Shown: piece by piece, positions 1-8,257 of the stretch
Layout of the letters: each line of letters opens with the position of its first letter
Numbering within the stretch: the first letter of the stretch is position 1
NCBI GenBank assembly: GCA_902775555.1
Contig: CACYMQ010000004.1
Span: 1-64,000 of the forward strand
Origin: an uncultured Lachnospiraceae bacterium
Lineage (GTDB): Bacteria; Bacillota; Clostridia; Lachnospirales; Lachnospiraceae
DNA: 64,000 nucleotides
Direction of reading: 5' to 3'
Notes under the pieces: generated by a model
Seen by the model: only the letters and a program-made list of their open reading frames with translations
Databases searched by the model: none
Told to the model about the DNA's origin: nothing
Made by a program: the position numbers and the translations under genes

Positions 1-615
1 GTGGGCGGTTATGTGGTGGAAGCGCTGGCCCGTTCCGGGGTGGGTGCGCTAGACATCTGCGACAAGGACCGGGTGGATATCACAAACCTGAACCGTCAGA
101 TCATAGCACTGCACAGCACCGTGGGACGTATGAAGGTGGAGGTGGCGGCGGAGCGGATCAGGGATATCGCACCGGAATGCCATGTGGTGCAGCATCCCGT
201 GTTCTATCTGCCGGATACGGCAGACCGGTTTGATTTCACGGAATATGATTATGTGGTGGATGCGGTGGATACCGTAACCGCAAAACTCTCGCTCATCCAG
301 CGGGCAAAGGAGGCAGGAGTTCCCATCATTTCCTCCATGGGTGCGGGAAATAAACTGGATCCGGCGTCCTTCCGGGTGGCGGATATCTATGCGACCTCCG
401 TCTGCCCTCTGGCGAAGGTGATGCGGCGGGAATGCAGGAAGAGGGGGATTCGGAGTCTGAAGGTGGTTTACTCCACGGAAGAAGCTCTGGTGCCGGAGGA
501 GAATACGGCCGGGGACGGATCCGGACGCAGTACTCCCGGCAGTGTGGCATTTGTCCCGGCAGTTGCGGGACTGATCATCGCGGGTGAGGTAGTCAGGGAT
601 ATCACAAGGGTGTAA
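1..615 (+). CDS. tcdA: tRNA threonylcarbamoyladenosine dehydratase (TcdA/YgdL-like E1 protein), 5' end cut by window
   Basis: Partial gene: the window opens inside the nucleotide-binding loop (GVGGYVVEALARSG), so the true start lies upstream. It is a ThiF/MoeB/E1-like ATP-binding Rossmann protein. The motifs DxDxVDxTNLNRQ, the VGRMKVEVAAERI segment and the VDAVDTVTAKLSLI stretch with the adenylate-site aspartate fit the TcdA/CsdL branch, which cyclises t6A37 to ct6A in tRNAs. It lacks the paired-Cys zinc ribbon typical of ThiF/MoeB. The C-terminus (GSVAFVPAVAGLIIAGEVVRDI) also matches the TcdA pattern. The stop at 613-615 is followed 24 nt later by the next gene. The subfamily is assigned from memory of the family; MoeB/ThiF is the alternative. 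Confidence 0.82.
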   Translation: MGGYVVEALARSGVGALDICDKDRVDITNLNRQIIALHSTVGRMKVEVAAERIRDIAPECHVVQHPVFYLPDTADRFDFTEYDYVVDAVDTVTAKLSLIQRAKEAGVPIISSMGAGNKLDPASFRVADIYATSVCPLAKVMRRECRKRGIRSLKVVYSTEEALVPEENTAGDGSGRSTPGSVAFVPAVAGLIIAGEVVRDITRV

Positions 616-639
616 AGGTAAAAGAACGGAGGGGTTCAG

Positions 640-1800
640 ATGAGATTGAGAAGTAAGGCCGTAGTTATGGCAGGGATCATTCTTGCCGGTGTTCTGGCAG
701 TCCCTGCAAAGGATGCCGGTGCGATGGAAACAAAGGCAGTAAGTATTTCCAAGGAGGAAGCAGGGACATCAAAAAAGAAGGGCTGGGTAAAATCAGGAGG
801 AAAATGGTATTTCTACGATTCGAAGGGCGTGAAGAAAACCGGATGGTATCAGACAGGGAAAGGCTGGTATTATCTGAATCCTTCCTCCGGAGCTATGGTG
901 ACCGGCTGGAAGAAGATCTCAAAGAAGTGGTACTTCTTTGATCCCAGCGGGATCATGGCAAAATCCGAGTTCCGTGGCGGCTACTGGCTGAATAAGGACG
1001 GAACCTGGACGGACAGCCACAGATACGGCTGGAAGGGATCCGACGGGAAATGGTGGTTCGGAAATTCCTCATGGTATGCAAAGAATGCCTGGTATAAGAT
1101 CGACGGAAAGTACTACTACTTCTATAAGAACGGATATATGGCAAGTAAGATGTGGATCGGAAATTCTTATGTAGGTGCAAGCGGAGCATGGATCACCGGA
1201 AAACTGCCTGCAGGGAAGAAGACTTCCGTGAAGACTTCAGCTCTTCCGAAATACGATCAGCTGCTGGCTCTGCTGGGAGATGGCGACCTGTTTGCTACCA
1301 GACATGATTGCAAGGGTGATATGCCGCGGTGGTTCTCAGTAGCAACGGATATCCGCTACGGACCGGATGATCTGCCGGTAAAGGCCACGGAAGTTCAGCG
1401 GAGAGACCCCTTAGGAAGGCTATACAATTCTTATAATTCTTACTATAAGGTATCGCTGACGGATCTGAAATGGTATGCCAGCAGGGTGCTGAACTATTCG
1501 GACAGGAAGATCAGCGAAAAAACCGATATGGATTGGGAAGGATACGGATACAGATACAATTCTTCCTACATCTTCGGAGATCAGGGGATCGGCGGACCGA
1601 CGCTTTACAGATTAAGGGATATGAAGGTTACCACGGATGGTGTTTACTATTATCTGGATTACTACATGGATAATGAAATCGATCGTTCCGACAGTGTGGA
1701 GATACTGGAAACACTGCATATGAAGGCGGTTGTCAGTTATAAATATGACCGGGGGAAATATTTCTGGAGCCTCTATACCGTGGAGGAAGTGGGGCAGTGA
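640..1800 (+). CDS. secreted protein with choline-binding-type cell-wall repeats
   Basis: 386 aa. The N-terminus MRLRSKAVVMAGIILAGVLAVPAKDAGA is a signal peptide (basic start, hydrophobic core, A-x-A site). Residues ~47-190 hold about six aromatic/glycine repeats of the pattern GWxKxxGKWYYFxxxGxMxxG, the cell-wall-binding (CW_1, choline-binding) repeat of Gram-positive surface proteins. Residues ~195-386 form a further Tyr/Asp-rich domain that I do not recognise. The product is expected to be exported and held non-covalently on wall polymers. RBS GGAGGGG lies 9 nt upstream of the ATG. The true ligand is unknown; choline is known for pneumococcal relatives only. Confidence 0.8.
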   Translation: MRLRSKAVVMAGIILAGVLAVPAKDAGAMETKAVSISKEEAGTSKKKGWVKSGGKWYFYDSKGVKKTGWYQTGKGWYYLNPSSGAMVTGWKKISKKWYFFDPSGIMAKSEFRGGYWLNKDGTWTDSHRYGWKGSDGKWWFGNSSWYAKNAWYKIDGKYYYFYKNGYMASKMWIGNSYVGASGAWITGKLPAGKKTSVKTSALPKYDQLLALLGDGDLFATRHDCKGDMPRWFSVATDIRYGPDDLPVKATEVQRRDPLGRLYNSYNSYYKVSLTDLKWYASRVLNYSDRKISEKTDMDWEGYGYRYNSSYIFGDQGIGGPTLYRLRDMKVTTDGVYYYLDYYMDNEIDRSDSVEILETLHMKAVVSYKYDRGKYFWSLYTVEEVGQ

Positions 1801-1836
1801 CCGGCACGGGGATCTGCGATATCCGGTAAAAAAGGC

Positions 1837-1865
1837 TTTACATTCATGCGGGGCTGCCGTATAAT
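1837..1865 (+). promoter_or_regulatory. sigma-A-type promoter of thrS
   Basis: -35 TTTACA (1837-1842), 17-bp spacer, -10 TATAAT (1860-1865). It lies just upstream of the T-box leader, so transcription should start near 1872. Confidence 0.85.
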
Positions 1866-1869
1866 CGTT

Positions 1870-2130
1870 GTCAGTTAAATCGTTGAAGAGGATATGGTCC
1901 TGACCGGGATTCCTTTCCAGAGAGAGACGCCGTGGCTGGAAGCGTTTCAGGGAAGATGCAGGATTACCACCTCGGAGAGACCGGTGAACCGGTACGGATG
2001 GCCCCGTTACAGGCCGAAGTCAAGTGGAAGCATTGGACATATCCCGTATGGGAGGATGCTTCAAGCAGGGTGGAACCGCGGATCATATTCGTCCCTGACT
2101 GTGCTTTTTGCATGGTCAGGGGCTTTTTTA
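1870..2130 (+). promoter_or_regulatory. T-box leader of thrS (tRNA-Thr-sensing riboswitch)
   Basis: The diagnostic T-box sequence AGGGTGGAACCGCG is at 2067-2080, followed by a terminator hairpin (CCCTGAC 2093-2099 with GTCAGGG 2115-2121, then six T). Uncharged tRNA-Thr would stabilise the antiterminator and switch thrS on. ACC codons at 1966-1968 and 1969-1971 on the 3' side of the presumed Stem I are candidate Thr specifiers; I did not fold the stem. Position and downstream gene fit a threonine T-box. Confidence 0.93.
2091..2129 (+). terminator. T-box-controlled intrinsic terminator before thrS
   Basis: 7-bp GC-rich stem CCCTGAC/GTCAGGG with a 15-nt loop, then CTTTTTT. It competes with the antiterminator built from the T-box sequence at 2067-2080. 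Confidence 0.88.
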
Positions 2131-2135
2131 TTCCC

Positions 2136-2165
2136 TGTCATCCTGAGCAACGCGAAGGATCTTAT
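2136..2165 (+). repeat. dispersed palindromic repeat, single arm, in thrS leader
   Basis: TGTCATCCTGAGCAACGCGA followed by AGGATCTTA, a one-arm copy of the dispersed repeat. It sits between the T-box terminator and the thrS ribosome-binding site, so it is part of the thrS 5' UTR. Confidence 0.8.
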
Positions 2166-2216
2166 GACACATCCTGCACCCGTAGAAAAATGAAAAGAAA
2201 AAAGGAGGATATAAAA

Positions 2217-4028
2217 ATGGACAAGGAAGAGAAGAAGGAATACTTTCTGAGTGTTTACCGTCATTCGCTGGCACATATACTGGCAAAGGCAGTAATGGAG
2301 ATCTTCGGGAAGGATCAGGTTCAGATCACCATCGGACCCCAGATCGCAGACGGAGCTTATTATGATTTTGAACTCCCGAGAACCGTTACACAGGATGATT
2401 TCAAGACCATCGAGGACAAGATGCGTGAGATCATCAAGCGCCGTGAAGACTGGACCCGAAAGGAAGTATCCAGAGCAGAGGCACTGGAGATCTTCAAGGA
2501 TCAGCGCTTCAAGGTGGAGCTGATCAATGATCTGCCGGAGGATGAGGTGATCTCCATTTATTATACGGGAGATGATTTCGTGGATCTCTGCCGCGGACCC
2601 CATATCTCCAATTCACAGGAGCTGATGAATGTGGCATTTCAGGTGAAGTCCGCATCCGGTTCCTACTGGAGAGGCGATGAGAACCGGGACCGCCTGCAGC
2701 GTATCTACATCTATGCGTTCCCGAACAAGGATGAGCTGAAGGCACATCTGAATCTGATCAAGGAAGCGATGGAACGTGATCACAAGAAGCTGGGCAGGGA
2801 GCAGGAACTCTTTATGTTTGACGAGACAGCTCCGGGTATGCCCTACTGGCTGCCCCGCGGTTTCAAGCTCTACAATGCGCTGCTTACCTTCTGGAGAGAA
2901 CTGCATGAGGAGTATGGCTACCAGGAGATCCTTTCTCCGGTTCTGAACCATAAGACACTGTGGGAGACCTCCGGTCACTGGGGACATTATAAGGAAAATA
3001 TGTTCCTTGCCACAAATGCTTTCATTGATGAGAAGACGGATGAAGAGAAGATCGAGACAGACATTAAGTATGCACTGAAGCCCATGAACTGCCCGAATTC
3101 CATCAATGTATACAAGAATGCGATGCACAGCTACAAGGAACTGCCGCTCCGTTACAGCGAGACCCAGGTCATCCATCGTCGTGAGAAATCCGGTGAGCTG
3201 AACGGTCTGTTCCGTGTGCAGATGTTCCATCAGGATGATGATCATACCTTCCTTATGGAAGAGCAGATCGAACAGGAGATCTCCGATATCATGGATATCG
3301 CCGAGAAGATCTACGGTACCTTCGGTCTTACTTATGTGGCTGAGCTGTCCACCCGTCCCGAGGATTTCATGGGAGCTCCGGAACTCTGGGATGAGGCAGA
3401 GGCATCCCTAAAGCGTATCCTGGACAAGAAATACGGTGAGGGTAACTACGAGATCAATGAAGGTGACGGTGCTTTCTACGGTCCGAAGATCGATCTGAAG
3501 ATGAAGGACTGCATCGGCCGTGAGTGGCAGATGGGAACCATTCAGCTGGACTTCCAGCTTCCGCTGAATTTCGATCTTCGTTACATAGCACCGGACGGAC
3601 ATGAGAAGCGGCCGGTTATGATCCACCGCGCGATCTTCGGTTCCTTCGAGCGCTTCATCGGTATCATCATTGAGAACTTCAAGGGAGCATTCCCCTTCTG
3701 GGCGTCTCCGTATCAGGTAGGTATCGTGCCGATCCGTCCGGAGCACAATGAATATGCAAAGAAGGTGGAGAAGCTGCTTCGTTCCGCCGGTATCCGTGTA
3801 GAGGCGGATTACAGTGATGAGAATATGAAGACGAAGATCAAGGGCTTTAAGAAATACAAAGAGCCTTATATCCTGATCCTTGGCGACAAGGAAGCGGAGG
3901 AGGAGACGGTATCCGTGAATGTGAGAGGCAATAAGCAGATGAACGGGATCCCGCTTCAGGCCTTTGTGGATCTTTGCGTGAAAATGAACCGCGAGCGGAC
4001 ACTGGAGATCGTAGACTCCATGGAGTGA
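2217..4028 (+). CDS. thrS: threonyl-tRNA synthetase, TGS-less form
   Basis: 603 aa class II synthetase charging tRNA-Thr. The start at 2217 is set by AAAGGAGG at 2200-2208; the longer open frame upstream runs through the T-box and is not coding. The protein opens almost directly in the editing (tRNA_SAD) domain: HxxxH is at residues 16-20 (HSLAH) and CRGPH is its second half. The usual ~60-residue N-terminal TGS domain is absent, which explains the length versus ~640 aa. Catalytic motif 2 (MFHQDDDHTF), motif 3 (HRAIFGSFERFIG) and the C-terminal anticodon-binding domain are intact. Regulated by the T-box leader and ended by the hairpin at 4086. Confidence 0.96.
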   Translation: MDKEEKKEYFLSVYRHSLAHILAKAVMEIFGKDQVQITIGPQIADGAYYDFELPRTVTQDDFKTIEDKMREIIKRREDWTRKEVSRAEALEIFKDQRFKVELINDLPEDEVISIYYTGDDFVDLCRGPHISNSQELMNVAFQVKSASGSYWRGDENRDRLQRIYIYAFPNKDELKAHLNLIKEAMERDHKKLGREQELFMFDETAPGMPYWLPRGFKLYNALLTFWRELHEEYGYQEILSPVLNHKTLWETSGHWGHYKENMFLATNAFIDEKTDEEKIETDIKYALKPMNCPNSINVYKNAMHSYKELPLRYSETQVIHRREKSGELNGLFRVQMFHQDDDHTFLMEEQIEQEISDIMDIAEKIYGTFGLTYVAELSTRPEDFMGAPELWDEAEASLKRILDKKYGEGNYEINEGDGAFYGPKIDLKMKDCIGREWQMGTIQLDFQLPLNFDLRYIAPDGHEKRPVMIHRAIFGSFERFIGIIIENFKGAFPFWASPYQVGIVPIRPEHNEYAKKVEKLLRSAGIRVEADYSDENMKTKIKGFKKYKEPYILILGDKEAEEETVSVNVRGNKQMNGIPLQAFVDLCVKMNRERTLEIVDSME

Positions 4029-4047
4029 CAGAATCGTACCGGCTAAC

Positions 4048-4088
4048 TTATGTAAACTGAATTTATGTAAACTATATTTTATGTAAAC
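4048..4088 (+). repeat. three direct copies of TTATGTAAAC after thrS
   Basis: Exact TTATGTAAAC at 4048-4057, 4063-4072 and 4079-4088 (spacing 15 and 16 bp, about 1.5 helical turns), between the thrS stop and its terminator. The extended form TTATGTAAACTAT recurs at 22655-22667 beside the right end of the integrated element. Function unknown. Confidence 0.7.
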
Positions 4089-4127
4089 CGACAGGGATAC
4101 CGGATGAGGAATCTCTGTCGGTTTTCC
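4086..4127 (+). terminator. intrinsic terminator of thrS
   Basis: Stem CCGACAGGGA / TCTCTGTCGG (one G-U pair) followed by TTTTCCTTT. Confidence 0.85.
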
Positions 4128-4164
4128 TTTATGGCAGGGGATTCCGGTGTGTATGAAATCGTAC

Positions 4165-4193
4165 TTGATATTTTACACGGGATAACATAAAAT
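4165..4193 (+). promoter_or_regulatory. promoter of the cdaA operon
   Basis: -35 TTGATA (4165-4170), 17-bp spacer, -10 TAAAAT (4188-4193), about 40 nt upstream of the first gene at 4232. Confidence 0.65.
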
Positions 4194-4231
4194 AGGGATA
4201 AGTATGTGTTCCTATCAGAAGGAGATTCCTT

Positions 4232-4729
4232 ATGCTGGATGAAGAGAAGATCCGTCTCATGACGCAGGTCAGCATTTATGAAAAAAATGAAGAGTTCGGA
4301 AGCCTGGTCCTGGCCCGTTATTACCGTGAGGATTATGTGCGGCTGGGGTGTATCAAGACCATTCTCGTGGCTACCGTGACCTATTGGTTGATCGTTGCGG
4401 TCTATGTATTCTACCGATTCGAAGAGATACTCCGGGAAATCAACAATATGGACTATTTCAGCGTCATCGGAAAGCTGATGCTGGGGTATGTGGGATTTGC
4501 AGGCATCATGTTCATTTTTGCATTTCTCATCTATCATATACGCTATCAGACAGCGAAGAAGGGATTGATCCGATACAACCGGAATCTGAAAAAGCTCATC
4601 GAAATGGAAGAGCGAGATGAATACGAGCAGGATGTGGAAGAAGGGCTGGTACGTGTGAGCCGGAGCATCGGAGGCGATGATCCCCTGCTGGATGAAACCC
4701 TGATGGGCGGGAGGAGTAGACAGGAATGA
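4232..4729 (+). CDS. small membrane protein of unknown function, first gene of cdaA operon
   Basis: 165 aa. Two membrane segments are visible: one around residues 46-66 (TILVATVTYWLIVAVYVFY) and one around residues 85-108 (LMLGYVGFAGIMFIFAFLIY). A ~40-residue N-terminal region and an acidic cytoplasmic tail flank them. No enzyme motif is recognised. RBS AAGGAG precedes the ATG. The stop overlaps the next start (ATGA at 4726-4729), so it is translationally coupled to the polytopic protein and belongs with cdaA-cdaR. A role linked to c-di-AMP or the envelope is inference from position only. Confidence 0.75.
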   Translation: MLDEEKIRLMTQVSIYEKNEEFGSLVLARYYREDYVRLGCIKTILVATVTYWLIVAVYVFYRFEEILREINNMDYFSVIGKLMLGYVGFAGIMFIFAFLIYHIRYQTAKKGLIRYNRNLKKLIEMEERDEYEQDVEEGLVRVSRSIGGDDPLLDETLMGGRSRQE

Positions 4730-5979
4730 CTGAGTTGATAAATTTTAAGAATAAGGTGAGGGATGTTCTCCGGAAATATGAGGAGATCATTTTCCCGTTC
4801 CTCCGACTGATCTGGTGTTTTCTTGTATTCCTTAATATTCATTCCATGTTTCCGTACATGGATCTTTTCGACCGGACACTGGTCCTGTTCCTGATCGCCG
4901 TACTCGCTACGGTGCTTCCGGACGGGTTCCTGCTCTTTGCGGCAGGCGCCGTGATCGGTGTGAACTGTTTTACGGTGAATCTGGAAGTAGGACTTGCATT
5001 TGTTGTCTTCTTCTGTGTGATCTACTGTCTGTATGTACGTTTCTTCCCCAAGTATTCCTATGCGATATTCCTGGTTACCATCTGTTATTCACTGGGGATG
5101 CCGTATCTTGCCCCCATCATCATAGTTGTACTGGCAGGGCTCGGCGGAGCGCTTCCGGCAGCATTCGGAGTAATGCTTCACTTCTTTGCGGTAGTTACTT
5201 CCGAGATCCAGATACAGCTGGCTTCGGCTGAGGATGAAGGCAAGGTGGAGGTGCTGGGATATTTTATCGAGCACATTTTGAAGAATAAGGAAATGTATAT
5301 GGTCATGCTGGCATTTGCACTGACCGTTGTACTGGCATCCGTCGTTTACCGGCTGTCCTTCCCGTTTTCGCATTATGCGGCCATTGCGGCAGCCTGCGTA
5401 TTCGCCATTGTGCTTACGCTGATCGCGGGATCTATCCTGAAGCAGACACCGGATACGTCGGCAGCCATGGGAGGAGCACTGGTCGGACTTCTGATCTGCC
5501 TTGTGCTTGAGACCTGTAAGGGCGTGCTGGATTTCCCGCATACCCAGCGGGTTCAGTTTGAAGATGATGAATACTATTATTACGTGAAGGCGGTTCCGAA
5601 GCTGGATGCGCCGAAAAAGAAGAAGAAACCCAGGCCGAAGAAGGCACCGGTGAAGGGAGCAAGACAGGGAGCACCGGGTCAGGGACCGAGACAGGGAGCA
5701 CCGGGTCAGGGAGCCCCCGGACAGGAACCGGGACAGGGAGCCCCCGGACAGGGACCGAGACAGGGAGGACCTGCAGGAGCCGAGAAGGATGCCCGCCGGA
5801 GACGGGACGAGGAATTTGCAAAAGAGCAGTCAAGGACTGCAATCCGTGCCGACGGAGCGCCGGCTAAGCGGATCGCTGAAAAGATCGAGGAAGCAAAGAA
5901 GAACCGTCCTGTGGAATCCCCACAGGAGATGCAGGCACGTAAGCAGAAGGAATTGGATGACTTCGAGGATCTCGGATAA
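4726..5979 (+). CDS. polytopic membrane protein with Gly-Pro-Gln-rich cytoplasmic tail
   Basis: 417 aa. Residues ~20-270 contain about eight to nine hydrophobic segments. The tail is highly charged: a lysine/proline stretch (APKKKKKPRPKKAPVK), then imperfect GAPGQGPRQ / GAPGQEPGQ units, then an Arg/Lys/Glu-rich end with predicted helical character. I do not recognise the family. It overlaps the preceding gene by 4 nt and ends 59 nt before cdaA, so it is probably co-transcribed with the c-di-AMP synthase. The basic repeat tail could bind nucleic acid, an anionic surface or a partner; that is speculation. Confidence 0.75.
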   Translation: MTELINFKNKVRDVLRKYEEIIFPFLRLIWCFLVFLNIHSMFPYMDLFDRTLVLFLIAVLATVLPDGFLLFAAGAVIGVNCFTVNLEVGLAFVVFFCVIYCLYVRFFPKYSYAIFLVTICYSLGMPYLAPIIIVVLAGLGGALPAAFGVMLHFFAVVTSEIQIQLASAEDEGKVEVLGYFIEHILKNKEMYMVMLAFALTVVLASVVYRLSFPFSHYAAIAAACVFAIVLTLIAGSILKQTPDTSAAMGGALVGLLICLVLETCKGVLDFPHTQRVQFEDDEYYYYVKAVPKLDAPKKKKKPRPKKAPVKGARQGAPGQGPRQGAPGQGAPGQEPGQGAPGQGPRQGGPAGAEKDARRRRDEEFAKEQSRTAIRADGAPAKRIAEKIEEAKKNRPVESPQEMQARKQKELDDFEDLG

Positions 5980-6038
5980 GCAGAAATTCAGATTTACAGT
6001 AAGCTGCGAGTAAACGGCAGAAGGAATGGAGTGTTCCA

Positions 6039-6929
6039 ATGAGTGGCATCGGGATATTCTTCAGCACTTATTTCGACTGGTTTTATATACCTCATATAAC
6101 CTGGACGGATGTGCTGGATATCATCATAATTGCATATCTGGTCTACCATATCCTGGTCTGGTTCAAGACGAGCCGTGCATGGACCCTCCTGAAGGGCATC
6201 CTTGTGCTTTCCTTGTTCCTGGGCCTTGCTGCTTTGCTGCGACTCAACACGATCCTCTGGGTTGCAAGAAATATCTCAAGTGTCTTTGTGATCGCGCTGA
6301 TCATACTCTTCCAGCCTGAGCTCAGAAGAGCACTGGATGAACTGGGACGAAAGAGGCTTCTGAACCGGTTCTTCAATATGGATGAGAGGGAGGAAGGGCA
6401 GAGCCGATTCTCCGATAAGACGGTCTATGAGCTGGTGCGGACAGCATCGGAGCTTTCAAAGGCCAAGACAGGTGCACTGATCGTTATCGAGCACGATACG
6501 CCGCTCGGAGAGTATGAAAGGACCGGTATCAGTCTGGATGCGGTAGTCAGCACCCAGCTGCTGGTGAATATCTTTGAGAAAAATACGCCGCTGCATGACG
6601 GCGCGGTGATCATTCGCGATAACCGTGTGGTTGCGGCTACCTGTTATCTGCCTCTGACAGAACGGGGAGATGTAAATAAGGAACTGGGGACCAGACACCG
6701 TGCGGGTCTGGGGATCAGTGAAAATACGGACAGTATGACCATTATCGTGTCCGAGGAGACCGGCGCGGTCTCCGTTGCACACAGAGGTCAGCTGATACGA
6801 AATCTGAATGATGATTCCCTTCGGAAACAGCTGGTGCAGCTGCAGGATAAGCAGCTGGAGCCCAGGCGCAGAAAATGGAAGAAGGGAGGTCAGGGCGATG
6901 AAGATCAGGGCAAAAAAGAGTCTGTTTGA
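6039..6929 (+). CDS. cdaA: diadenylate cyclase CdaA (c-di-AMP synthase)
   Basis: 296 aa. Makes c-di-AMP from two ATP at the membrane. Three N-terminal membrane helices (~residues 15-100) precede a DisA_N/DAC domain with the catalytic LHDGAVII motif (~185-192) and TRHRAGLG (RHR at ~218-220). Length and layout are those of CdaA (DacA/YbbP), about 275-300 aa. The next gene, cdaR, begins inside this gene's end (32-nt overlap), the usual cdaA-cdaR coupling. c-di-AMP controls potassium and osmolyte uptake and wall homeostasis in Firmicutes. A long alternative reading of the downstream frame that starts inside cdaA is unlikely because the RBS AGGGAGGTCAGGGCG points to 6898. Confidence 0.96.
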   Translation: MSGIGIFFSTYFDWFYIPHITWTDVLDIIIIAYLVYHILVWFKTSRAWTLLKGILVLSLFLGLAALLRLNTILWVARNISSVFVIALIILFQPELRRALDELGRKRLLNRFFNMDEREEGQSRFSDKTVYELVRTASELSKAKTGALIVIEHDTPLGEYERTGISLDAVVSTQLLVNIFEKNTPLHDGAVIIRDNRVVAATCYLPLTERGDVNKELGTRHRAGLGISENTDSMTIIVSEETGAVSVAHRGQLIRNLNDDSLRKQLVQLQDKQLEPRRRKWKKGGQGDEDQGKKESV

Positions 6930-8202
6930 TCATCTGGGTCTGAAGATCATTTCCCTGCTCCTGGCAGTCATTATCTGGATGCTTATCATGAATCTGGATG
7001 ACTATACCATGACCAAGACGATACGGGATATACCCGTACTGGAGCAGAACGGCGAGACCATCGAGAAGCTGGGGAAGGTATACAGCGTGACCAGTGGGAA
7101 TACGGTCGACATCGTGGTGAAGGGACCGCGCTCCGTCGTGGATTCCCTGACGTCCAATGACTTCATAGCCTCGGCAAATCTTGCGGAGCTCTCGGTCACC
7201 AACAGTGTGCAGATCGCTGTGGCCGCCCGGGAGACCAGGGTCAACGGAAAGATCGAGATCACCTATATCAACAACACCATGAATCTGACGATAGAGGATA
7301 TGATCACCAAGGAGATGCCGGTGAAGACGACACTGAACGGAATCGTGGCGGATGGTTATGCCCCCGGCAACTGTGTCGTCACGCCGAATATCATCCGGAT
7401 CTCCGGTCCGGAATCCGTCGTCAACCGTATCACGGAGATTCGGGCGACGCAGGATGTGAGCGGTATGTACAGCAGCTTCCGGAAGTCTGTGACGCCGGTC
7501 TGCCTGGATGCCTATGGCGAGGCGGTAAAGGACAAATCCCTGGTCATGGATGCGGATGAAGTGACCATGGCTCTGGATATCTATCCGACCAAGGAGGTCC
7601 CGGTAAAGCTGAATATCACCGGTTCCGCAGCAAGTGGATTCTCACTGGTGGATCTGAATTACAATCCGCAGACGGTGGAGATCGCAGGAACCGAGGAAAC
7701 ACTGGAGAAGGTCAATGCCATCTATGTGGATGATGTGTCCATCAGCGGCCTGAATGAGAAGAAGGAGCTGAATCTGAAGCTGTCGGATTATCTGCCGGAG
7801 GGGACGTATCTCGCAGATGACAAGAATGACCAGCTGGCGGTCAGCATGGATTTCGAGCAGCAGACCACAAGGGAGATCGGGATCACCTCGACGGATATCG
7901 AAGTGATCGGGAAGGGTGAGAAGCTGGACTACCTGCTTACCAATTCCGGTGTCTTCCAGATCAAGCTGAAGGGTCTGAAAAAGGATATCGAAAAGGTGAC
8001 CAAGGAGTCATTGCAGTTAAAGACGGATGTGACGGGACTGGAGGTCGGACAGCACGATCTGAAGGTCACCTACGCCGTACCCAAGAATGTCTCGGTAAGC
8101 GTGATGGGGTCGCTGTCCGTGACGATAACCGAAAAGAAGGAAACGGAAACCACTTCCGAGGGGGCTTCGACAGAAGCTACGGAAGCACAGGGAGAGCATT
8201 AA
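6898..8202 (+). CDS. cdaR: YbbR-domain protein, CdaA regulator CdaR
   Basis: 434 aa, start at 6898 behind GGGAGGTCAGGGCG. One N-terminal transmembrane anchor (LGLKIISLLLAVIIWMLIM, ~residues 12-30; W-x-L at its end is typical) is followed by about four YbbR domains recognisable from their V-x-G-P-x-S-V-V repeats (for example VKGPRSVVDSL and ISGPESVVNRI). The tail is Thr/Glu-rich. The extracytoplasmic YbbR part is known to bind and regulate CdaA. The gene overlaps cdaA and is closed by the terminator at 8208. Confidence 0.93.
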   Translation: MKIRAKKSLFDHLGLKIISLLLAVIIWMLIMNLDDYTMTKTIRDIPVLEQNGETIEKLGKVYSVTSGNTVDIVVKGPRSVVDSLTSNDFIASANLAELSVTNSVQIAVAARETRVNGKIEITYINNTMNLTIEDMITKEMPVKTTLNGIVADGYAPGNCVVTPNIIRISGPESVVNRITEIRATQDVSGMYSSFRKSVTPVCLDAYGEAVKDKSLVMDADEVTMALDIYPTKEVPVKLNITGSAASGFSLVDLNYNPQTVEIAGTEETLEKVNAIYVDDVSISGLNEKKELNLKLSDYLPEGTYLADDKNDQLAVSMDFEQQTTREIGITSTDIEVIGKGEKLDYLLTNSGVFQIKLKGLKKDIEKVTKESLQLKTDVTGLEVGQHDLKVTYAVPKNVSVSVMGSLSVTITEKKETETTSEGASTEATEAQGEH

Positions 8203-8207
8203 ACGAA

Positions 8208-8240
8208 AGCCCCGGCATATCCTATGTCCGGGGCTGTTTT
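8208..8240 (+). terminator. intrinsic terminator of cdaA-cdaR operon
   Basis: Perfect 8-bp stem AGCCCCGG/CCGGGGCT (8208-8215 with 8228-8235), then GTTTT. It overlaps the leader of the sirtuin gene, whose RBS follows at 8241. Confidence 0.85.
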
Positions 8241-8257
8241 AAAGGAGGGTATTGCTT

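Noticed and set aside
1932..2216. N-terminal extension of thrS by 95 codons
   Set aside because: It runs through the T-box and terminator, has no RBS, and does not encode a TGS domain. The start at 2217 has AAAGGAGG.
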